Shown in pieces: positions 55,557 to 64,000 of a DNA stretch of 64,000 bases. A program made the translations under genes and the position numbers. Numbering within the stretch: position 1 is the stretch's first letter; every line of letters begins with the position of its first letter. The DNA is from Chondrosia reniformis (taxonomy: Eukaryota > Porifera > Demospongiae > Chondrillida > Chondrillidae). The notes under the pieces are model-generated. The model made no database searches. It was not told where the DNA came from and saw only the letters and a program-made list of their open reading frames with translations. The stretch spans positions 1-64,000 of the forward strand of contig OX359191.1 in NCBI GenBank assembly GCA_947172415.1, read 5' to 3'.

Positions 55557-58500
55557 ATGGCTGCAAGAGAGGACGGATCGCAGCAAACGGAAGATGATGA
55601 TTGGGCGATGCGCGAGGTGGAGATGGAACTGGAGAGGATGCGAACGGATGGTTCGGACGACAGCGCAAAAGAGGAAGCTTCGGAAATCTTGCCATTTCGT
55701 CCAACCTCGCAATCGACAGACACCATGATTTGTTCGCACTACTTTGACCGATTGCAACGCTTAGGGTGTTCCCTTCTTGACGTACCGAAAGAGACGAGCA
55801 CGTCTGAAGAGCGGAACGACAGAGAGGACGATGGTGAGTTATGTCACCGAGTGACCTATTCCAGTTCGTCTTAGCGCTTTGCGGACAGCAGCTGCACGTG
55901 CGTGTTGTGATTCCCTGCAGCATATCCCCCGGGGAGCAGTGAGAGGGTGTGGCCGAGGGTGGAGACCACGCCCCCAGTTACACCTGCTCAGTTGCTGGCT
56001 GAAGATAAGACGGAGCTATCTCGACCGACTTGTGAAGAAGACATGTTGTGTGCAGTGGATGGTTCTGAGATTAAGCAACAAGCAGTCAGTTGCCAACAGT
56101 CCTGTGTGCATGGTATAGCATGTAGGAGAGTGTGTACTCTGTGTGATGTAGGAATTTCTGAGAGTGTTTGAAGAAGAACATCAGAAGATGAGAGAAGAGC
56201 AGTTGCGCCTGCAAGCTAGACTGGAGGAGATGAGGGGTCGTAGAGAGAGCAGTGCTGCATCACTGATACAAGCTGCTTGGAAGGGATGGAGGTACATCCA
56301 CCGTCCTCCAAGTGAATAGAGTACATTGCCACTCCTCTCTTGTGCAGGGTCCGTAAGATGGTCAAGGAGAGACTGCAAGTTCAACTGGTGAACAGAGACA
56401 CGCCCACAGCTGGTGATCCAGACACTACTGTCAGTATAGTGCCTCCATCTACACCTCCTAAGACCGCTGACATTGCAATGCACACCGTGGGTAGAGGATT
56501 AAGGACCCCACCCCCTACAACAGCAACCCCGCCCCCTACAACAGCAACCCCACCCCCTACAACAGCAACCCCACCCCCTACAACAGCAACCCCGCCCCCT
56601 ACAACAGCAACCCCACCCCCTACAACAGCAACCCCACCCCCTACAACAGCAACCCCACCCCCTACAACAGCAACCCCGCCCCCTACAACAGCAACCCCAC
56701 CCCCTACAACAGCAACCCCACCCCCTACAACAGCAACCCCGCCCCCTTCAACAGCAACCCCGCCCCCTTCTGATAGATGCCAAAGGGGATCATCCAATGT
56801 ATCACTAAAAGTGGATAACGAGGAATCTCTTCCTCATCTCCTTGACAACCTGGTCAGTCAGTCATCATCAAAACAGAGTGATGCAGCTCCTTCAGTGCAG
56901 TCTTGTTCCAGTTTGTCCAGTAACACAGGTTCGCTAGTGAAGAGGCTTAAGACAGCTTTTGATTTAATGAAAGGAGGCAGTCTCCAGTGAGTACATGTAA
57001 ATACATGTGTATACAGTGTGGCGTTGGTCCAAGTGCCTCCCTCCCTCCGTCCCTCTCTCCCTCCCTCCCTAGAGAGGTGGCAGTGGATGAGGTCACTAGA
57101 GAGAAGATGTTGGAACTTAGAAAAACTCTGTTACAACCGTCATCCAGTTCAGCATGTTTGGAAGGTAAGGGTTTCCATGGTAACAAAAGCTGCCAAGATG
57201 ACACCAGCTGTAAGAAAAAGGTTGTGCGAAGTCAGTCAGTTGTCTTTCCCATCACCTCCGCTGTACCAGCAAGGAGGGTTCACTCCCTTGAGGAGGAAAA
57301 CCCTGATGATATTAAACAAACTGAGAAGAGAAGAGAAACTGAGTGGGAGAGAGAGAAGAGAGCTCTTGACCGACTGGAGAGGTCCATTTTGGAGGAGGAG
57401 CTAGCAGCTCAGACGAGCAGGGAGAGAATGGCTCAGCTCAATAGCCAACTACAAGTACGTACCTCTAGAGAGTGCTGTATAGTACTAATGTCTTCCCATG
57501 GCCACAAAAGTGTTACATATTGTCACATGGTAGTCACATGTTTATCACATGACTGTTGCATCTTGTGTAGAGTACCCTCCACAGTCCGTTGCAGAATCAG
57601 CTTCCTCTAGAAGTGGTCCTCAAGGAGCTGTCTGATAAAGCATGGGAGGGGCTGGTCATGGAGAGGCAGGAGGAGTGGCTGAAGAGACACACCCTCTGGG
57701 AGTAAGACACACCCACCGCACCAGGTTTTTTAATTTCACATCTCAACATTCTACAGCAATCAGGACAGAAAAACATTGGTGACTGAGGATAACCCTTTCA
57801 TTAGACATATGACCACGCCTCCACCAGGCTCCAAACCTTTAACTACTCTACAACTCTTATCCGCATCTCCTAAGGGCACACAACTGGAACAGGTATATAT
57901 ATAATAGAGAGAGAGCATGTGATTGTCATGTGATTGTCAAGTGACCTCCATTTGCTGTACAGGTGGTCTATGTCAGTGTATTTGGTGTCAAACATCCGAT
58001 TGACTTGAAATCTCTAAGTGTTTGTCAGAAGCTCACAAGTGTCAACATTGGCAAGTGCAACTTGAAGGCCTTAACTGGTATCCATGGCAACAAGAGATTA
58101 AAAGAAATTATTGCTCAAGTTAGATATAATCCTTATCACTCTCCACTTGAAATTGTGCATGAATGTAAAGACTTCTCATTTATTGCAGTCAAATGGAATT
58201 GAGTATGTCAACTTGGACGGATTGAGCAGATTGTTCAGTCTGGATCTGACGGGAAATGCCCTCACTTCTGTCCACGGCTTGGAGGGCTGTCCGAAGCTGG
58301 TGGAACTCATCCTCAACAGCAACCGAATAACAAAGTTACGTAAGTCCCGAATAACACCAATTCTCATTTTGTCTCTCTCAAGTAGCTGATCCATTGTTAG
58401 GAGGTTTGGAAGGCAGTCGTCAACTGAGGTATCTGTTTATGGAGGGAAATATGTTAATCAGTGCTGCTGTAGGTGGTTACTGCAGTATACTGAGTTGATA

Positions 58501-61500
58501 TACAAAGTTTTGCTAACTTTCCTAGGGCTTGGATAACTTGGGTGAATTGGAACAACTCTCACTAGCTGAGAATCATTTAACTAAACTTGGAGATGTTACA
58601 CAATGTGTACTTTTACAGAAAATACAACTTCAGCAAAACAATATACAACAAGTTACGTATACAAACACACACACAAACACATATACACATACACATAGAC
58701 AGGTCAGGTGACAGGTCTTGTTCAATATGTCTTGTGTATATTATTGTCCCATGCCTAGTTTCCATATTTGGAAAATAATGTTTTATTGAGAGAAATTGAT
58801 TTATCTGAAAACTGTCTGGATAACATTAAGCCTATTACATCGTCATGGTTACCACTTCTACAGAAACTGAACCTCTCCTGCAATTGGTAAGCTCATCTAC
58901 TAATTAGTGCCAGGGTTTTACCCTAACCATGGCAAACCTCCATTTGGTGTGTAGTATTACAGTGTTGGAGTCACTGCTGCATTGTATAATGCTAAGTGAA
59001 CTGGACATCAGCAACAACTCACTCACAGGTTTGTTGTCATGGCAACTATTCCTTGAACTAAGCGCTCCCACACAGACACGTCCACACATACAGCGCATAT
59101 CTAGAGGTTGAAGCTCTATATTGTAATGTCATGCCATCTCCCCCTCCTCCTGTAGACGTGTCTCTTCTCCTACAATCACTCAAAGGATGCTACAAGTTGA
59201 GATCGCTCAACTTGACCGGAAATCACATTGCATCTACACCAAAATTACAGTGTGTACCCCGCCCCACCCCCCTAGTGTAGCCTTGTCTTACCCGCCCCAC
59301 CCCCTAGTGTAGCCTTGCCTTACCCGCCCCACCCCCCTAGTGTAGCCTTGTCTTACCCGCCCCACCCCCCTAGTGTAGCCTTGTCTTACCCGCCCCACCC
59401 CCCTAGTGTAGCCTTGCCTTACCCGCCCCACCCCCCTAGTGTAGCCTTGTCTTACCCGCCCCACCCCCCTAGTGTAGCCTTGTCTTACCCGCCCCACCCC
59501 CCTAGTGTAGCCTTGTCTTACCCGCCCCACCCCCCTAGTGTAGCCTTGCCTTACCCGCCCCACCCCCCTAGCGTAGCCTTGCCTTACCCGCCCCACCCCC
59601 CTAGTGTAGCCTTGCCTTACCCGCCCCACCCCCCTAGTGTAGCCTTGTCTTACCCGCCCCACCCCCCTAGCGTAGCCTTGTCTTACCCGCCCCACCCCCC
59701 TAGCGTAGCCTTGCCTTACCCGCCCCACCCCCCTAGTGTAGCCTTGCCTTACCTGCCCCGCCCCACCCCCCTAGTGTAGCCTTGTCTTACCCGCCCCACC
59801 CCCCTAGTGTAGCCTTGTCTTACCCGCCCACTCCTAATGTGTAGGTCAATGTTGCTGAAAATGCTTCCTAGTTTGGCCATCCTCAATGGTAGCCAAGTCA
59901 AGAGGAGTAAACCAGTTAGTACATTTTATTTAGTGTGCACCCAACTGTAGTATGTCATGTGACCATAGCATGTCATGTGACCGTAGCATGTCATGTGACT
60001 GTAGCATGTCATGTGACTGTGTGTAGGTACTGCTCCGACCAAATCACGTCTTGTATAGCCTTTGTGAGAGACTTGTTAAAGAGCAGGACGACTTAAAGGA
60101 ACAACACTTGTCAGTGTTGGGGTGAGTGTAAAGTAGTTAGATCAACTCTAGAACAAGTGACATTCTCTTTTTATAGGAGGTTAAATGAAGTGTCTTACAA
60201 TACATCTGAAGTACTGACAACTAAAGTATGTCTCTGATGTACATCTAATTCCTTTACTTCTGGAGATCAAGGATTGACATGTATACATTTGCAGGTAGCA
60301 CAGTCCAATGAATATCATTATCTGCTGATAAGTCATCTCAGGGAGTTGGAGTACTTTGGATCGGAGAAGGCAGCCAACTTGAACAATCAGCATGAGAGGT
60401 CAGTGTGACTGTACATCAAAGAGTGACCTTTAACCTTTGACCTGGCACTTGTAGAGAAAGGCTAGCAGCAGCAGCGGTGGTGTTTCAAAAGGTCTGGAGA
60501 GGAAGGCAGATGAGGAAAACCCTCCTATCACGAAAGGTAAGAGATGCAGGTTCTCCTTGAGATGACAGTACAATTCTGTACTTGTAGTGGTTGGCAGTTG
60601 TGAGGATACAGAAGACTTGGAGAGGGTATTCCCTAAGGAAGAGGTTGTGGTTACACTTATCATGGTTGCACAAGAGACAAGAGAGATTAGCTGTTAGGCA
60701 CAAGGCGGCAGTTGCTATACAAGTACCTATGGGCTGATAGATTTAGCAAAATGAAAGCATTAAGTCCAACTCCTTTACTTTATTAGGCATGTTTCCGTGG
60801 TTACCATTTCCGCAAGAAATTGAGTGCCATTTTAGAATCAGCCAAAGTAGACATGTTAGAATATGAAGACCTTTCATTGGTTGCCATGGAAATTGAAGAC
60901 ATAAATAAAGGTTCAAAGTTGATTGATGATAGCTGGAGTCCACTGGCTCTGTCCCCACCTCCAGAGACCCTTCTCAGTAATAGCAGGGATTCACCCCCCA
61001 GCCCTGACTGCTATTCACCTTCTGACATTTATAGCAATCTACCCAAAGTTCCTTCTGGTAGTAATTACAGGGAAGTACCCTCTAACATTAGCCCACCCTC
61101 TCAAGGCAAGAATGAAAGTACTATGTTAGTAGACCAGTATGCTTTGCCCGGAGCAGTGGAGGAGGAGATTGGATACGACAAGTGGAGAGAGGTCACTTAC
61201 AAGTCCACACACCCTTACCTAGCCACGCCCTTGACCACGCCCACCAAAGTGAGTACACCAGACGAACATGAGTCACAGAGTGAGGATCAATTAGAAATGT
61301 CAAGCAGTGACATTGGAGACATTAGTAATTCAGTGATCCAGCCACGCCCCCCTTCCAAAGAGGACAGCTGGTAAGGAATTGGCACTGCCTCTCACATGAG
61401 ATAATGTTATCCTCTGTCACAGGAACCTCAAAGACCCAAGAACCATTGCTATGATGAAGAGAAGACATCAGAGACACAAAAAACTAGCTGAAAGTGCCAA

Positions 61501-62647
61501 ACACAGATCTAAAATGACCAGTTTGTGATTAAAAATCATACTTGGTCTCCTCTCCACTCTATCAACTCTCCTTCTCCCCTTTCCCTCCTCCACATCCACT
61601 CTCCTTCTCCCCTTTCCTCTCCTCTGTTAGATCCTGTTGAGCGTTTGGAGGTGTTTAAAAAGCAAGCCTTGTCTCAGCCTCCCATCAAGCCTCCTGAGAA
61701 GACCTTTAAGCGTCAGGAATATGTAAGCAAAGGTCAGTCCTGCAGCCCTCCTACAACCAACAGATACTGGCAAAATGAATGTTCTTCTCTGATATGTAGA
61801 GTCAACTAGATCCACACCTACTCCCTCCCCCACGGAGCAAGCCAACAAGAAGGAATTCATTCAGGCATGGGTCCAAAGACAGCAGTTTGCAAGGGAGCAG
61901 CAAGTGGATAGGATGTGGTATGTTGAAATATTTGACCAGTGTTGTGCAATACTTGCTACATGTCTGTTGTCAAAGGAACACAAAGAAGTCAAAGATGCTT
62001 CCAAATATGGAACCTCATATATTGGCTGGGCACCGTGCAAGACTGATTGTGAGTGATGGGTTTTAACAGACACTACTTGCTCTCTCTTCGCATTGCACTA
62101 CTTGCTCTCTCTCCACATTGCATTTCAGTCGTCATCAGCTCAAAATAAAGTTGTTGAGAAATGTGTTTCCAACAGAAAACTAGATTCATTACGTCTAACC
62201 TCATCACAAACAAGTAATGGCATTATCTTGTATCTCTAATGTATTGATATGATCTTGTATCTCTAATGTATTGATATGATCTGTATCTCTAATGTATTGA
62301 TATGATCTGTATCTCTAATGTATTGATATGATCTGTATCTCTAATGTATTGATATGATCTTGTATCTCTAATGTATTGATATGATCTGTATCTCTAATGT
62401 ATTGATATGATCTTGTATCTCTAATGTATTGATATGATCTTGTATCTCTAATGTATTGATATGATCTTGTATCTCTAATGTATTGATATGATCTGTATCT
62501 CTAATGTATTGATATGATCTTGTATATCTAATGTATTGATATGATCTTGTATCTCTAATGTTAGGTGTGCATGAAGCAGGTATAAAAGGTCAAACGTTTC
62601 AAACAAGATCTTCCCCAATAATTCAAATAACTAAAGAACATAACTAA
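55557..62647 (+). CDS. LRRIQ1: LRRIQ1, leucine-rich repeat and IQ-motif protein
   Basis: Large protein of ciliated cells. Start MAAREDGSQQTEDDDWAMRE. First IQ motif SLIQAAWKGWRVRKMVKE (56.26-56.35 kb); a Thr/Pro repeat (TPPPTTA, 12-13 units); a coiled coil (EKRRETEWEREKRALDRLER). The LRR array: LTSVNIGKCNLKALTGIHGN, LFSLDLTGNALTSVHGLEGC, LRYLFMEGNMLISA, LEQLSLAENHLTKLGDV, LREIDLSENCLDNIKPI, SWLPLLQKLNLSCNSITVLE, LSELDISNNSLT, LRSLNLTGNHIASTPKLQ. Then YHYLLISHLRELEYFGSEKA and three IQ motifs (VVFQKVWRGRQMRK, VVRIQKTWRGYSLRK, VAIQACFRGYHFRK). A disordered tail ends with NTKKSKMLPNMEPHILAGHR. I place the last intron at 62213-62564, giving a final exon VHEAGIKGQTFQTRSSP to TAA 62645-62647; if unspliced, the stop is TAA 62237-62239. 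WLPLLQ and LAGxR are LRRIQ1 signatures. Confidence 0.88.
56505..56772 (+). repeat. 21-bp coding minisatellite in LRRIQ1 (TPPPTTA)
   Basis: CCCCCTACAACAGCAACCCC(A/G) units, 12-13 copies, in frame inside an LRRIQ1 exon; the last two units read TTCAACAGC (Ser). Variation is almost only at one synonymous A/G site. Confidence 0.95.
59255..59832. repeat. 33-bp minisatellite in LRRIQ1 intron, about 17 units
   Basis: CTTACCCGCCCCACCCCCCT plus AGTGTAGCCTTGT units, with TTGCC/TTGTC and AGTG/AGCG variants. It begins at the donor of the exon ending ASTPKLQ and fills the whole intron. Frames stay open because the period is 33. Confidence 0.95.
62216..62564. repeat. 27/28-bp minisatellite at LRRIQ1 last intron or 3' end
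   Basis: ATCTCTAATGTATTGATATG plus ATCTGT or ATCTTGT, about 13 units. It is flanked by a possible donor (ACAAACAA/GTAATGG) and an acceptor (CTAATGTTAG/GTG). The alternative LRRIQ1 stop codon is the TCTCTAA of the first unit. Confidence 0.94.
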
Positions 62648-62689
62648 TTCACTAAACATTTTACCAAACTTACATATAAAATTATATAA

Positions 62690-63345
62690 ATCTCACTAGA
62701 AATGTTTCATACATGTTTGTGGAATGCTGTTTAAGCTTTATATTTCACAGAATTACAGCACTAATATACTTTCAATGTTGATTTACAAATTTTAGTATGT
62801 ATCTCATTAAATTGTATAAAATATAATGTACATTTAGTATATACAGCAACTCTGTCAAATAGATATGCGATGTCATATATATTCTTAGGTAAGTTAGGAG
62901 GTAAACTTATAATATATGCTTACCTTAAGTTTCCCTCCCATCAGTTTAAAGTAAGCATATATATCAGTTTAGTAATTACTCTCACTCATACCATACATTA
63001 ACTTTTTGTGGGAGATTTCAATGTACATTAAGGGTCGTAACTCCATCAAATGGCAAGATATGAAGCTAATACTTGATGTCAGTATTCACAGACATGTATG
63101 AAACATTTCCATTCAGTTTTAGAAGTTTCAAGTTTTGTTCATATTTGCCCTATCTCTCACTATACATTACGTATGGTGAGAGATAAGGCAAATTAGAATA
63201 CATATCAAAATTTGCAAAACTCAATGAAAACCTTTCTTACATCTCTGTGAATACTGAGATAGAGTTTCAGATTCAAACCTTTTCATTTGGAAGAGTTACA
63301 GCACCACAATGTACATTAAATTTCTAATATACGACCTTTAATGGT
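62690..63345. repeat. Nested fold-back (inverted) repeats
   Basis: The inner palindrome TATCTCTCAC...GTGAGAGATA (about 63150-63188) is surrounded by longer imperfect arms: TCAGTATTCACAGACATGTA (from 63080) matches the inverse of ...TACATCTCTGTGAATACTGA (to about 63259). Arms continue outward to about 63020 and 63330 (TGTACATTAAGGGTCGTAA and its inverse). The segment GAAATGTTTCATACATGT at 62700 is another inverted copy of an arm piece. No coding capacity. Likely fold-back or MITE-type insertions. Confidence 0.75.
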
Positions 63346-64000
63346 GTAGCATTTATATCGTGCGATACTATTATGGAAATTATCGGCATACCAAGCTAAA
63401 ATGATTTGACATGAATGGGACTACTAGAAACACGCAGGAACAGTCCAGAACGCAGCTATCTGAAGGCCTTTATATAGAGGCAGGTAGCCATTATGCTATT
63501 ACAGCAATTGAGATTGAGTGTGGCTGGTTATACTAGTTTACCTTCATATCGGAACACCTCTCGCTAAAATCGTTTCTACATGGGACCAGAAAAGTAGTTC
63601 TCCTCCGCCAATCAAGACACTTACAGGATTCTATCCATTTTTCCCAGTTTCTAGATGAACCACAAATACTGGATATACCTTTAAAATGGCTTGGAACGAT
63701 GCACTGATCCCGAATTAACTTGATATAATTTGACTACATTTTTCTCGCAAATACCCTATTCTTAAGTATGGAATAGCGCCAACCACAATCGTTTCCTTTT
63801 GAAATTTTGTTGTTTAAATAGAAGCGCAAAACCTTATAAAGTAGGCCTACCTGGACACATCTCTATGGTGGTTGCGGTTCCCATAGAGGTTGGTAGCGCT
63901 TAGACTCTGAAGCTGTCTCCTAATCGGTTGGTGCCATAGAGACGTGCTCACCAATAATCCGGATTTCGGGGGGGTTCCACGTAATGTGGGATTGGCATCT
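63346..64000. other. Right-hand flank, no recognised gene
   Basis: AT-rich sequence with no convincing open frame. Near 63855-63952 an imperfect inverted repeat (ACATCTCTATGGTGG and GTGCCATAGAGACGTGCT) brackets about 70 bp. The start of a gene beyond 64000 cannot be excluded. Confidence 0.5.

Noticed and set aside
56381..56797. Minus-strand VAVVGGG repeat frame
   Set aside because: Antisense of the TPPPTTA coding repeat in LRRIQ1.
59288..59779. Long repeats PPHPPSVALS and the antisense frame
   Set aside because: Intronic 33-bp minisatellite between two LRR exons of LRRIQ1 that join in phase without it.
1..64000. tRNA, rRNA or snRNA genes
   Set aside because: I looked for conserved tRNA arms and snRNA boxes while reading and found no convincing case; a covariance-model search would be needed to be sure.

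Overview
This window is the end of a metazoan chromosome. It opens with about 2.2 kb of uninterrupted CCCTAA telomere repeat and passes through a short subtelomere into densely packed, intron-rich animal genes. The gene content includes an LRP5/6 Wnt co-receptor, a SIAH ligase, a Pointed-domain protein, SYCP3 and caprin. Together with short introns, intergenic gaps of 28 to 350 bp and many minisatellites, it suggests an early-branching animal with a compact genome, most likely a sponge. The species is inference; nothing in the window names it.

Layout: 1-2229 telomere; 2230-3377 unique AT-rich DNA; 3378-6360 a 353-bp satellite (about 8.5 copies) built largely of inverted repeats; 7200-11459 two repeat-bearing open genes, the second an intact seven-exon tyrosine recombinase of Crypton-like type. 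From about 11.9 kb onward the DNA is ordinary host gene space: LRP5/6 (-), ZDHHC17-like palmitoyltransferase (-), DNAAF4/DYX1C1 (+) with an intronless TRAF-like gene nested antisense in one intron, SAAL1 (-), RIC8 (-), CPSF6/7 (+), API5 (+), SIAH (+), a Pointed-only protein (-), a small unknown ORF (+), KMT5B/C (-), caprin (-), an unknown protein (+), SYCP3 (-), EMC10 (+), USP39 (-), LRRIQ1 (+). The last 1.3 kb is AT-rich DNA with fold-back repeats.

The genes do not form one pathway. Four pairs start head to head only 51-89 bp apart (ZDHHC17/DNAAF4, RIC8/CPSF6-7, SYCP3/EMC10, USP39/LRRIQ1), and two same-strand pairs are separated by only 28 bp (CPSF6-7/API5) and 58 bp (RIC8/SAAL1). Many start codons sit inside the same AAAATGGC(G/T/C)GC-type sequence, which resembles a YY1 site.

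The most unusual signals are: the intact tyrosine recombinase with a 60-bp coding minisatellite next to the telomere; a dispersed ~250-bp repeat with a hammerhead-ribozyme-like core, present in two introns 34 kb apart; minisatellites that repeatedly begin at 5' splice sites and sometimes multiply the splice donor itself; two short palindromic motifs (GTCACATGAC-like and GTTGCCATGGCAAC-like) scattered through the host genes; and the hairpin-rich subtelomeric satellite. All gene models were read by eye from splice-site and protein-family logic, so exon edges are good but not proven.
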